A DNA stretch of 64,000 bases from Mesorhizobium sp. M1D.F.Ca.ET.043.01.1.1 (GTDB lineage: Bacteria > Pseudomonadota > Alphaproteobacteria > Rhizobiales > Rhizobiaceae), in contig NZ_CP034444.1 in the NCBI RefSeq assembly GCF_003952385.1, forward strand, positions 3,658,001 through 3,722,000, read 5' to 3'. Below the pieces are notes generated by a model. The model saw only the letters and a list, made by a program, of their open reading frames with translations. It had not been told where the DNA came from and made no database searches. The first letter of the stretch is position 1; each line of letters opens with the position of its first letter. The position numbers were made by a program, and so were the translations under genes. Of this stretch, positions 19,608-26,709 are shown one piece after another.

Positions 19608-19787
19608 TCAGCGCCCGCCGCGACGGATGGCACCCGACTTGTCTTCAGTGGTGTCGGACGAAGCTTGCCGACGCGGGTCTTTCCCGACATCGGACGGCGT
19701 GGCATCCATCAGGTTTCTGACCTTGGCGTTGTTGTGCGCATGGATGATGGCGCGGCTGAGATGGAGCAGCAATCCGACCACTGACAT
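19608..19787 (-). CDS. Small hypothetical protein, 59 residues
   Basis: A 59-residue frame with start MSVVGLLLHLSRAIIHAHNN. GGAGGA at 19795-19800 (read on this strand) lies seven bases before the ATG, an excellent ribosome site. The N-terminal half is amphipathic and basic; the segment AKVRNLMDATPSDVGKDPR loosely recalls the RNA-binding DUF1127 pattern (R..L..L......DIG..R), but the match is weak. The C-terminus is polar. It is convergent with the lipoprotein gene. No function is assigned; the ribosome site is the main reason to believe it. Confidence 0.45.
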   Translation of the reverse strand: MSVVGLLLHLSRAIIHAHNNAKVRNLMDATPSDVGKDPRRQASSDTTEDKSGAIRRGGR

Positions 19788-20130
19788 TGGCACTTCCTCC
19801 GTTGAGCTGGCGGATATGTCGGCGGCGGGGCGCCCGACAAATGCGCCCCGTCTGTTTCACGGGGATGGCGCGGAAGGCGGCGTCCCGTTTCCAATTCGTG
19901 ACCTGGAAACATCCGCGTGCGAGCGGCCTCGACGGCCTATGAACTCCGTGGGAGCAGCGCATGCCTGTTGCCGGGGCTTCGAGCGGTCCGGTGCCCAGGT
20001 CACAGGGCGCCGGTGGCAACATGATCTAACGCTCATATGTGCGACGGGAAACAAAAGTGATCGCCGGCCGCCGCAAATCGTCCCGAATCCGACGGTCTTT
20101 CGGCCCCGACTCGAAACGACGGAGAGGTCC
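19788..20130. other. Intergenic region with one hairpin
   Basis: This gap lies between the divergent 59-residue ORF and the His/Tyr-rich gene. It contains a perfect 8-base stem-loop (CGGGGCGC at 19826-19833 with GCGCCCCG at 19843-19850). The right part, just before 20131, should hold the promoter of the rightward gene. Longer frames through it have no ribosome site and I do not regard them as coding. Confidence 0.4.
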
Positions 20131-20469
20131 ATGAAATTGTTTGTTCTTGCCCTTGCCGGCGCCATGCTGGCACCGATGGCTGCGGTGCGGGCTGCGCCGA
20201 TAATCGCCGTGCCGGACAGGGGCAGCCTGGTTCAAGAGGCGCATGTGACATGCGCGTACCTGACCGATGACGGCTACTGCGTGCGCTCGCACAAGAAGCA
20301 CCATTACTGGAAGCCCAAGCACCACTACCGGCAAATCTACCGCACCTACGAGCCGCAGCGGCCGGAGGAGTATGACTGGCGCTATCAGCGCCCGCGGACG
20401 GTTATCCGCGTCATCCCCAGCTATCCGCGGGAGGACGAAGACAATTGGGATGATGATTGGGACGATTGA
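20131..20469 (+). CDS. Secreted His/Tyr-rich protein with acidic tail
   Basis: A 112-residue exported protein, start set by GGAGAGG a few bases before ATG 20131. Residues 1-23 are a cleavable signal (KLFVLALAGAMLAPMAAVRA). The mature protein has CAYLTDDGYCVRSHKKHHYW, then several His/Tyr/Arg clusters (KPKHHYRQIYRTYEPQ), a Tyr/Arg/Pro region, and ends in a strongly acidic tail (DEDNWDDDWDD). The two Cys residues may form a disulfide. I do not recognise a family. Metal binding or matrix association is possible from composition and from its place beside curlin genes, but this is inference only. Confidence 0.65.
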   Translation: MKLFVLALAGAMLAPMAAVRAAPIIAVPDRGSLVQEAHVTCAYLTDDGYCVRSHKKHHYWKPKHHYRQIYRTYEPQRPEEYDWRYQRPRTVIRVIPSYPREDEDNWDDDWDD

Positions 20470-20583
20470 GGCAATTTCCAATTGCTCACTGGCGTGCCGC
20501 GGGCTCGCGGGCTGTAACGACCATCGGCGGCGGCTGCGTGGCCGGACAGTCGTCCACGCATCCGCAACCCGGCGCGTTCTCGC

Positions 20584-21000
20584 CTACCAGCCGAACAGCA
20601 GAGCCGCTCCGCTCTGGCCGTCACCGGTCTGCGCGACGTTGGCGTCGGTGTTTCTGCCGAACTGGAAAATGCCATAGGAATTTTCGTTGCCGTCCTGCCG
20701 CAAGGTGGCGGCGTGTCCTCTGCCCTCCTGTCGAATTATGCCGAGATTGCCGGCACCGTCCTGACCTATGCCGGCACGGTTGTTCCGCCCAAGCTGCCTG
20801 ATATGGGCGCCGCCGCGCAGCCCGTTGTAGAGCGAATAGGCGCGCAGGCCGAGATCCAGCACCCGCGCATCGCGGGCCGTCCGGGGCGAGTAGTAGAACC
20901 CGATCGAACCGCCCGCCTCTGCCGGAGCGGCAACCAGGGGCAGGCCGATGGCCGCGGCGAGCGCGGCGGCGTTGACGAGGTTTGCGATCTGGCGGTTCAT
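20584..21000 (-). CDS. Curlin-repeat protein, likely minor subunit/nucleator (CsgB-like)
   Basis: A 138-residue exported protein with a signal peptide ending at about residue 27 (AAPAEAGG). A non-repeat region (GFYYSPRTARDARVLDLGLR) comes next, then six units of 11 residues with the curlin pattern Q-x-G-x-x-N, for example QLGRNNRAGIG, QDGAGNLGIIR, QDGNENSYGIF and QFGRNTDANVA. These form stacked beta strands of amyloid curli fibres outside the cell. ATG 21000 follows AAGGAGA. It is downstream of csgH-like and csgA-like genes on the same strand. The shorter repeat array and distinct N-terminal region fit a nucleator, but which protein is major and which minor is inference. Confidence 0.8.
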   Translation of the reverse strand: MNRQIANLVNAAALAAAIGLPLVAAPAEAGGSIGFYYSPRTARDARVLDLGLRAYSLYNGLRGGAHIRQLGRNNRAGIGQDGAGNLGIIRQEGRGHAATLRQDGNENSYGIFQFGRNTDANVAQTGDGQSGAALLFGW

Positions 21001-21215
21001 TTGACGTCTCCTTGCGGGTTCGACTGTTGATGAGGAACAGTCGCACGGCAAAGCTGAACCCTGGCGGAAGGATGCGTTCAGGAGCCGTTCAAGAGCCGGA
21101 GCGGTTCGGCCTTCGACAAAATCGCCGACGCTTCAAGTCTCCGTTCTCACGCAAATCCGGATGAAGAACCGCCGCTCAGTTTCCAGGACCTGCTCATGCC
21201 CTGTTGGAAACGGCG

Positions 21216-21241
21216 AAGGGCTCCGGTTGCACGGAGCCCTT
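21216..21241 (-). terminator. Stem-loop after the csgH-like gene
   Basis: AAGGGCTCCG (21216-21225) and CGGAGCCCTT (21232-21241) pair perfectly over 10 bases around a 6-base loop. It is placed 31 bases past the stop of the csgH-like gene on the minus strand. There is no long U tract, so it may act as a terminator or as an mRNA-stabilising hairpin between csgH and the downstream curlin gene. Confidence 0.55.
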
Positions 21242-21271
21242 CCTTGATCTGCGGACCGCGGGAGCCGGCGT

Positions 21272-21673
21272 TCAGGTAGGGCCGGACACTTGCTTGGCGC
21301 AGCTGACGCTCGTGCTGCCTGCGATCACTTTCAGCTTGACGTCGTAGGCAGCGCCATTCGCCCCCACGCTCATCCGGCCGAGCGAGGCGGGATTGCCCGG
21401 GCTGGCTTCGAAGGCGCCGCCCTGCCGAATGTTGGCGGAGCCGGACGGGCCGTCGCCGGAGACGCTGACCGCGTAGGTGCCGCTGATGGTCTTGTCGGCA
21501 TAAACCAGGGGCTCCAGCAGAATGGCGTCTCCTTCAATCGCATCTCGTATCTCGCATCGCAGCGGCCCGGAATTCGAGCCATCCTTGCCGGCCGTCGCCC
21601 CGGTCGCGCCGGCGGCGATCACGGCCAGCAGCGCGGCCGACGCCGCTGCCATTCGCTTGTCCAATCTGGTCAT
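21272..21673 (-). CDS. csgH: Curli assembly chaperone, CsgH-like
   Basis: A 133-residue periplasmic protein. It has a signal peptide (MAAASAALLAVIAAGATGAT) and an immunoglobulin-like mature part with the alphaproteobacterial CsgH features: LRCEIRDAIEGDAIL, then GTYAVSVSGDGPSGSANIRQ, GGAFEASPG and a final strand with Cys (STSVSCAKQ). The two Cys residues match those expected in the CsgC/CsgH fold. CsgH keeps curlin subunits from forming amyloid in the periplasm. ATG 21673 follows GGAGA. It lies between two curlin-repeat genes on the same strand, which supports the call strongly. CsgG, CsgE and CsgF are not encoded in this window. Confidence 0.82.
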   Translation of the reverse strand: MTRLDKRMAAASAALLAVIAAGATGATAGKDGSNSGPLRCEIRDAIEGDAILLEPLVYADKTISGTYAVSVSGDGPSGSANIRQGGAFEASPGNPASLGRMSVGANGAAYDVKLKVIAGSTSVSCAKQVSGPT

Positions 21674-21734
21674 GGATGATCTCCTCGCGATGTCAGGATG
21701 GTGGCCGGCAACACCGTTGCCGACCGTCCATGGT

Positions 21735-22172
21735 TCAGGGGCAGTCCTGGACGAACGCGGCGACATTGCCGCTGCCGCCCTGGCTGACGTCGGCGTTGCA
21801 GCCGTGGCCGACCTGGACGCCGGCGGCGATATTGCCATTGCCGTCCTGCGTCAGGATCGCGGTGTGGTTCGAGCCGAACTGGGCAATGCCTGCGGCGTTT
21901 CGGCTGCCGTATTGATAGGTCGCGCCGTAGTTGTTGACGCCCTGCTGCCCGATCACCGACCGGTTGCGATGACCATATTGCTGGCCGATCGCGGTGTTGA
22001 AGCGGCCATCCTGATAGAAGTGTATGCGGTTACGATAGCCGTGCTGGCCGCCGCCGGCGGAATTGCGCCAGCCATATTGCTCGATGTTGACGTCATTGGC
22101 CATCGCGGGAGCGATGGTGGTAAAGCCGACGACGGCTGCCAAGGCTACGGCGACAATTGATGTGCGGGTCAT
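21735..22172 (-). CDS. Curlin-repeat protein, likely major subunit (CsgA-like)
   Basis: A 145-residue secreted amyloid subunit. A signal peptide ends near residue 25 (APAMA). The rest is almost wholly ten uninterrupted 11-residue units of the pattern Q-x-G-x-x-N-x5, beginning QYGWRNSAGGG and including QHGYRNRIHFY, QDGRFNTAIGQ, QYGHRNRSVIG and QDGNGNIAAGV, and ending VQDCP. This equals five turns of the curli beta-solenoid. Unusually it has two Cys residues, one in unit nine (HGCNADVS) and one in the final QDCP, where a disulfide could lock the fibre end. ATG 22172 follows AAGGAG. It leads the cluster that also has the CsgH-like and second curlin genes. Confidence 0.85.
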   Translation of the reverse strand: MTRTSIVAVALAAVVGFTTIAPAMANDVNIEQYGWRNSAGGGQHGYRNRIHFYQDGRFNTAIGQQYGHRNRSVIGQQGVNNYGATYQYGSRNAAGIAQFGSNHTAILTQDGNGNIAAGVQVGHGCNADVSQGGSGNVAAFVQDCP

Positions 22173-22312
22173 GGGGCTTCTCCTTCATGCGGCAGGGGAC
22201 CGCGGTTGAACGGCCTCTTTGTAGGAGGTTGGCCCGGAACGGAGCCTGAAGGCTCCATTCAGCGAAAATTCATGACCGCTCCGTTCGGATGTTTCAGAGC
22301 TGCAGCACCCCG

Positions 22313-22392
22313 CGATGCGCTCTGCGTCAGCACGGTGGACGCCTGCGTGGCCTATGCGCGCCAACGCAGGCACACTACGGCGGTGTCCAGGT
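22313..22392 (+). pseudogene. Second copy of the 3' end of the 19072 lipoprotein gene
   Basis: This stretch repeats 19482-19566. The first 54 bases differ at only three positions, all at third codon positions, followed by an in-frame 3-base loss; translated, it reads DALCVSTVDACVAYARQR then HTTAVSR. Upstream of 22313 no matching sequence is found, so the gene's 5' part is missing and there is no stop at the matching place. It lies on the same strand as the intact gene and on the other side of the curli genes. Confidence 0.75.
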
Positions 22393-22546
22393 GGACGGCC
22401 ATTGGCTCTGCGCCGTGGCTGGAGCTGCTATTCAACGGGTAACGCAGAACGAACGGCAGCGGCCCCATGATGCTTTGGGTCGGCGTTCTCGAAGCGACTG
22501 CCTCGATGGTGGGACAACAGGGGGCATTTCCGCCCCCCTGAGGCAC
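22393..22546. other. Intergenic remnant region, nothing further seen
   Basis: Between the duplicated gene end and the threonine-tract ORFs. Frames run through it from the pseudogene but have no start or family match. It probably represents the decayed junction of the duplication. Confidence 0.3.
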
Positions 22547-22732
22547 TTACCTGTTCTTGCACGGTTCGTCGGTCGTGGTTGTCGTCTGGCCATTGTTGTC
22601 AGGGTTGGCGCTGTCGTTTGTCTTTCCGCCATTCCCCTGCCCGGAGGTGGTTGTCGTGTCGCTGTCGAAGCCATTCTTTCCGGCAGCGACGCTGCAACGG
22701 CTAGAGATAAAAGGAGGCGGATTCCCCAACAA
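22547..22732 (-). pseudogene. Threonine-tract ORF without a proper start, likely frame-broken
   Basis: The C-terminal part (DTTTTSGQGNGGKTNDSANP, later QTTTTTDEPCKNR) resembles the threonine-tract secreted protein just upstream on the same strand. The listed frame begins without a ribosome site. A signal-peptide-like stretch (RLLLSLAVAASLP) overlaps it in another frame, and AAGGAGAGG with ATG lies before that, in yet another frame, leading to an early stop. The picture is of a second copy broken by a small insertion or deletion; a sequencing error is the alternative. Confidence 0.4.
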
Positions 22733-22807
22733 TCATCCGCGCCCCTCTCCTTTCGCCAGACGGTCTTCACGGCATGCCCGCGGTTTTCCCGCACAACATG
22801 GTCGTAA

Positions 22808-23059
22808 TCAGTTACTGTTCCCCGGTCCGGTCGTCGTGGTCGACGTTGAGCAATTATTGCAGTCGGTCTTGCCGTTATTGATCTGCCCGCTCGGTCCGGT
22901 CGATGTCGTAGTCGTTGTCGTACCATTATCGTTGTTGGGTGGGTTGCCGCTATGTCCCTGCTCACTGGTGGTTGTCGTCGTACTGCCCTTAGGGTCCGCA
23001 AACGCGGGAGCGGAGACTGCGAATGCAAGCGCTGTCGTGACGATAAGGATCGTTTTCAT
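22808..23059 (-). CDS. Small secreted threonine-tract protein
   Basis: An 83-residue exported protein. AGGAGG lies six bases before ATG 23059. Residues 1-22 are a signal peptide (KTILIVTTALAFAVSAPAFA). The mature protein is low-complexity: runs of five to six Thr alternate with Gly/Asn/Pro-rich stretches (GSTTTTTSEQGHSGNPPNN, NGTTTTTTSTGPSGQINN), with a Cys pair in DCNNCS. I know no function for such a protein. Its neighbours are curlin genes, so a cell-surface or matrix role is conceivable. An AT-rich promoter-like region lies upstream at about 23130-23170. Confidence 0.65.
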   Translation of the reverse strand: MKTILIVTTALAFAVSAPAFADPKGSTTTTTSEQGHSGNPPNNDNGTTTTTTSTGPSGQINNGKTDCNNCSTSTTTTGPGNSN

Positions 23060-23295
23060 TTCGTTCCTCCTGACACTGCTACGGACGCCGCATCTTTGGA
23101 GCGTGGCACGGCCTTTCAGCACCACGCCAAACGATAAAATTAGACATAACTAATATTTAAACACAATGCATCCTAAAGGACTACCACCGTCTCCCAGCGA
23201 TACTGCAGATTTCAAACTGACCCACTCCCCGGATGTGCGATCAGGCCGTCTAGGAAGGCCGTGAGGAAGGGCAGGGCTGTCACCTCTTGGCGAGC

Positions 23296-23654
23296 CTAGA
23301 AAACGGAAATGGCCGCTAGGATGGGTCTGGATCGGAACATCGCCAGCAATGCGCCCGGAGCTATCACTATCACCGGTCCGGCTAGGCACATGCAGCCAAT
23401 TGCAATGCTTCTCTTCGGTTCAGTGGTCGGCAGCCATTCCATTCTGATGAAACCGTACAGCAGGTAGGCTCGTAGGAATGCGCAGTACCGGCAATGCCGG
23501 CCGGGACAATGGTCAGCCACGGGCTATCTGACAACGGGACAATAGCGACGAGCCGGTTGAGCGCTTCGTACATAAGACCAAGAACGACGCCCAGTAGCAT
23601 GACGGACCACCATCGGCGAATGAGGTAGGCTCCCAACAGTGCTCGCTTGATCAC
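23296..23654 (-). pseudogene. Frameshifted small membrane protein
   Basis: Two overlapping frames look like one broken gene. The first (from GTG 23654) encodes RRWWSVMLLGVVLGLMYEAL and a second hydrophobic stretch. The second frame carries on with CAFLRAYLLYGFIRMEWLP and a membrane span, CMCLAGPVIVIAPGALLAMF, ending at 23296. A one-base shift near 23480-23500 would join them into a protein of about 115 residues. No clear ribosome site is seen and I recognise no family. The rest of the 23060-23824 gap holds the promoter region of the threonine-tract gene and nothing else I can support. Confidence 0.35.
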
Positions 23655-23824
23655 TCAGTCAAGCGGTAAATGCCCAAGTCCGTACGTTCGCAACGCCATA
23701 TGATGATAGCAGCGAAAAGACGGTGACGGGAGACGGACAAATAGGCCGGAATGCGCATAGCAATGTCTCACTTCGTTGTCCCACCAACGAGAACCCATTG
23801 CCAAAGCCTTGATTTTAAATCCGC

Positions 23825-23900
23825 TGGTGGAGCTGAGGGGGATCGAACCCCTGACCTCATCATTGCGAACGATGCGCTCTCCCAGCTGAGCTACAGCCCC
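23825..23900 (-). tRNA. tRNA-Ala (anticodon CGC)
   Basis: Reading the minus strand gives a complete 76-base cloverleaf: acceptor arm GGGGCTG pairing with CAGCTCC (one G-T pair), D arm GCTC/GAGC, and anticodon stem CATCG/TGATG with loop TTCGCAA. The T arm is AGGGG/CCCCT around TTCGATC, and the encoded ACCA end is present. The anticodon is CGC, which reads GCG alanine codons, abundant in this high-GC genome. Confidence 0.97.
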
Positions 23901-24040
23901 GTTCCAGCGGATCGGCTTGTATCGGTCGCGGCGGTTTGATGTCAAGGCGAAACGGCTACCTGCCGTCAGGCGCGGTAGCCGGCGGGCCTTGCCGGTTCGC
24001 CAAGCAATGGCTACATGTCGGCGACAATTTGGAGACCGGC

Positions 24041-24331
24041 ATGATCGCCCTCATTCAAACCATCGTCATGGCGCTCGACCTCTATTGGTGGATCATCATC
24101 GCCTCGGCGATCTTTTCCTGGCTTTATGCCTTCAATGTCGTCAACTCGCGCAACCAGTTCGTCGACACCGTTGCCAACATGCTCTACCGGCTGACCGAGC
24201 CGGCGCTCAGGCCGATCCGCCGTTTCATGCCCGATCTCGGCGGCATCGACATCTCGCCGATCATTCTTCTCCTGATCATTTTCTTCATCCGGCAGTTCCT
24301 GCTCACGACCGTCCTGTCATTGGTCGCCTGA
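24041..24331 (+). CDS. YggT family membrane protein
   Basis: A 96-residue inner-membrane protein with two hydrophobic spans ([20 protein letters not shown] and [20 protein letters not shown]) and the conserved loop [20 protein letters not shown] typical of YggT (CcmB/Ycf19-like). Family members are linked with membrane organisation and cell shape, but the biochemical role is unknown. ATG 24041 is chosen with GGAG ten bases upstream; a longer frame from 23936 adds polar residues that do not fit. It is followed by the DUF167 gene, a pairing that is common in Hyphomicrobiales. Confidence 0.88.
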   Translation: MIALIQTIVMALDLYWWIIIASAIFSWLYAFNVVNSRNQFVDTVANMLYRLTEPALRPIRRFMPDLGGIDISPIILLLIIFFIRQFLLTTVLSLVA

Positions 24332-24346
24332 GACCGGTTCCGGTCG

Positions 24347-24658
24347 ATGAGCGCGCCGTTTCGCCCGCGCGACGACGGCATCGACCTTTGCGTGCGGCTG
24401 ACGCCGAAGGCGGCGCTCGACCGGATCGACGGCGTCGAAACGATCGCCGACGGGCGCAGCCACCTCAAGGTCCGCGTGCGCGCCGTGCCGGAGAAGGGCG
24501 CCGCCAACGCGGCGCTGGAGCGGCTGGTGGCCAAGGCGCTGGGTGTGCCGGGATCGGCAGTTTCGGTCGTTGCCGGGGGGACGTCGCGGCTGAAGACTGT
24601 GCGGATATTGGGTGATGCAGCGGCGCTGGCGAAAAGCGTCGACGCTCTTTCCGGATAA
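24347..24658 (+). CDS. DUF167 (YggU) family protein
   Basis: A 103-residue cytoplasmic protein of the YggU/DUF167 family. Conserved parts are LCVRLTPKAALDRIDGV, HLKVRVRAVPEKGAANAALE and VSVVAGGTSRLKTVRI. The function of the family is not known; small alpha/beta structures are reported. It starts 15 bases after the YggT gene and is probably cotranscribed with it. Confidence 0.9.
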   Translation: MSAPFRPRDDGIDLCVRLTPKAALDRIDGVETIADGRSHLKVRVRAVPEKGAANAALERLVAKALGVPGSAVSVVAGGTSRLKTVRILGDAAALAKSVDALSG

Positions 24659-24729
24659 TCCAGACCTGAGATGCTGGCGCGAAGGAACGCCAGCCGGGCT
24701 ATAGGATCCATCATGGCGCCGATTAGCGC

Positions 24730-25611
24730 TCAATCCCCCAGCGGCAGCCTTGGATCGTCCACCTTCAGCGTGTTCACGCTCTGCTTGATGCGGCGCAGGT
24801 TCTCCAGCACTTTGGGGCCGCGCGATTCCGCCACCGTGGTGGCGATCATGTCGAGGATGGCGAGCAGCGCGTAGCGCGAAGAGGTCGGCTTGTAGATGTT
24901 GCCGTCCTCGAAAGACTGCAGCAGGATGACCGTGTCGGCGGCCTTGGCGAGAGCGGAGTCCGCGGCGGTGATGGCGACGGTTGCCGCGCCATATTGCTGG
25001 GCGACCTCGACGGCCTCGATGACCGAACGCGCATAGCCCGACACCGAGAAGGCGACCACCGTCGTCTCCGGCGTTGCGACCGCGGCATACATGCGCTGCA
25101 GCTGGCCGTCGACCTGGGCGAGCGCCGAGAGGCCCAGCCGGAACAGCCGGTTCTGCATCTCGGTCGCCATCATCGAGGAAATGCCGCCGGAGCCGATGCA
25201 CAGCACATTGCCGGAACTGGCGATGCGGGCGGCCACAGCCATCAGCGTCGTCATGTCGACGTTCTCGCTGGCGCGCTGGATGGCGGCGATCGCAGCTTCG
25301 GTGATGGCCGAAGCGATGCGCTGCTCGCGCGCGTCGCGGCTCAGCGGCTCCGGCGACAGATACTGGCCGCCGATGGCGATCGCCTGCGCCAGATAGAATT
25401 TGAAATCGCGCAGGCCCTCGCAGCCGAGATTGCGGCAGAATCGGGTGACCGTCGGCTCGCTGACGCCGACGCGCGCGGCGATCTCCGAGATCGCGGCCTT
25501 GGAGGCGAAATCGAGATCGGAAAGCACCAAGCCCGCCAGCCGGCGGTCCGACTTGGTGCCGTCCTGCGACATCAGCTGAAGACGCGTGATGATATCGGCC
25601 GGTGTCTTCAT
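24730..25611 (-). CDS. RpiR/MurR family transcriptional regulator
   Basis: A 293-residue regulator: an N-terminal helix-turn-helix (about 1-77; FASKAAISEIAARVGVSEPT, VTRFCRNLGCEGLRDFKFYL) and a C-terminal SIS domain (about 130-260; NVLCIGSGGISSMMATEMQN, VVAFSVSGYARSVIEAVEVA), which normally binds a phosphosugar ligand. It sits 24 bases past the stop of the MsmK/UgpC-like ATPase, on the same strand, and the whole minus-strand unit is divergent from the binding-protein operon. It is the likely local controller of this ABC locus, responding to a phosphorylated sugar or related product. Confidence 0.92.
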   Translation of the reverse strand: MKTPADIITRLQLMSQDGTKSDRRLAGLVLSDLDFASKAAISEIAARVGVSEPTVTRFCRNLGCEGLRDFKFYLAQAIAIGGQYLSPEPLSRDAREQRIASAITEAAIAAIQRASENVDMTTLMAVAARIASSGNVLCIGSGGISSMMATEMQNRLFRLGLSALAQVDGQLQRMYAAVATPETTVVAFSVSGYARSVIEAVEVAQQYGAATVAITAADSALAKAADTVILLQSFEDGNIYKPTSSRYALLAILDMIATTVAESRGPKVLENLRRIKQSVNTLKVDDPRLPLGD

Positions 25612-25635
25612 GTCGTCATCGTCATGTCTTGATCA

Positions 25636-26709
25636 TCACAGCGGCAGGCCCGTCGCCTTGTCGAAGAGGTGGATGTTGCGCGGGTCGACGCTCACCGGCA
25701 GCCGGTCGCCCGGTTTGACCTGCAGCCGGTCGCGGAACACGGCGCGCACCGTGTCGTCGCCGACCGAGCCATAGACATGCGTTTCCGAGCCGGTCGGCTC
25801 GACGACATCGACGTCGATGGCGATCGCGCCCTCGGCGGCGCCGATGACGAAATGCTCGGGGCGGATGCCGGCCTCCACGGTGTCGCTGCCGGCCGCCGTC
25901 TTGCCGGCAAGCGCCAGCCGGCCGCCGCCTCTGGTCTCGAACCAGGATCTGCTGTCGGAGGTCTTCAGCGCGCCGGAGACAAAACTCATCGAAGGCGAGC
26001 CGATGAAGCCGGCGACGAATTTGTTAGCCGGCTTATCGTAGAGCTCGAGCGGCTGGCCGACCTGCTGGATGCGGCCGCGGTCCATCACCACGATGCGGTC
26101 GGCCATGGTCATCGCCTCGATCTGGTCGTGGGTGACGTAGACGATGGTCGATCTCAGCCGCTGGTGCAGCGCCTTGATCTCGGTGCGCATCTGAACGCGC
26201 AGTTGCGCGTCGAGGTTGGAGAGCGGTTCGTCGAAGAGAAACACCGAGGGCTCGCGCACGATGGCGCGGCCCATGGCGACGCGCTGGCGCTGGCCGCCGG
26301 ACAATTGCCTGGGGTAGCGGTCGAGATAGGAGAAGAGGTTGAGCACGCCGGACGCCTTCTTCACCTTGTCGTCGATCGCCGCGCGGGTCTCGCCCCGGAT
26401 CTTCGGGCCGAAGCCGATATTGTCGGCCGCCTTCAGGTGCGGGAACAGCGCGTAGGACTGGAAGACCATGGCGATGTTGCGCTTCTGCGGCGGCAGGTCG
26501 TTGGCGCGCGTGCCGCCGATCACGAGGCCGCCCGAGGTGATCGTCTCCAGCCCGGCCAGCATGCGCAGCAGGGTCGACTTGCCGCAGCCGGACGGACCGA
26601 CCAGCACGACGAACTCGCCGCTCTTGATCTCGAGGTTGATGTCCTCGAGGATTTTGTGCTGGCCGAAGGATTTCGACAGGTTGCGAAACAGGACATCGGT
26701 CATGGTCAC
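25636..26709 (-). CDS. Carbohydrate ABC transporter ATPase (MsmK/UgpC type)
   Basis: A 357-residue ATPase of the CUT1 carbohydrate importers. It has Walker A GPSGCGKST, Q-loop MVFQSYALFPHLKAADNIGF, signature LSGGQRQRVAMGRA, Walker B VFLFDEPLSNLDA and switch His in VTHDQIEAMTMADRIVVMD, then a C-terminal TOBE/MalK-like domain from about 240. It should power the permeases at 29028 and 29951, encoded on the other strand of the locus. Its start overlaps the SDR stop by four bases. ATPases of this kind are often shared among several transporters. Confidence 0.93.
   Translation of the reverse strand: MTMTDVLFRNLSKSFGQHKILEDINLEIKSGEFVVLVGPSGCGKSTLLRMLAGLETITSGGLVIGGTRANDLPPQKRNIAMVFQSYALFPHLKAADNIGFGPKIRGETRAAIDDKVKKASGVLNLFSYLDRYPRQLSGGQRQRVAMGRAIVREPSVFLFDEPLSNLDAQLRVQMRTEIKALHQRLRSTIVYVTHDQIEAMTMADRIVVMDRGRIQQVGQPLELYDKPANKFVAGFIGSPSMSFVSGALKTSDSRSWFETRGGGRLALAGKTAAGSDTVEAGIRPEHFVIGAAEGAIAIDVDVVEPTGSETHVYGSVGDDTVRAVFRDRLQVKPGDRLPVSVDPRNIHLFDKATGLPL

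Noticed and set aside
22206..22442. A complete 78-residue gene covering the duplicated fragment
   Set aside because: Only residues matching the lipoprotein C-terminus are recognisable; the rest has no ribosome site or signal peptide, so it is treated as a gene remnant.
23150..23389. 79-residue minus-strand frame next to the threonine-tract gene
   Set aside because: Overlaps the better membrane-protein frame, lacks a ribosome site and has mixed low-information composition.
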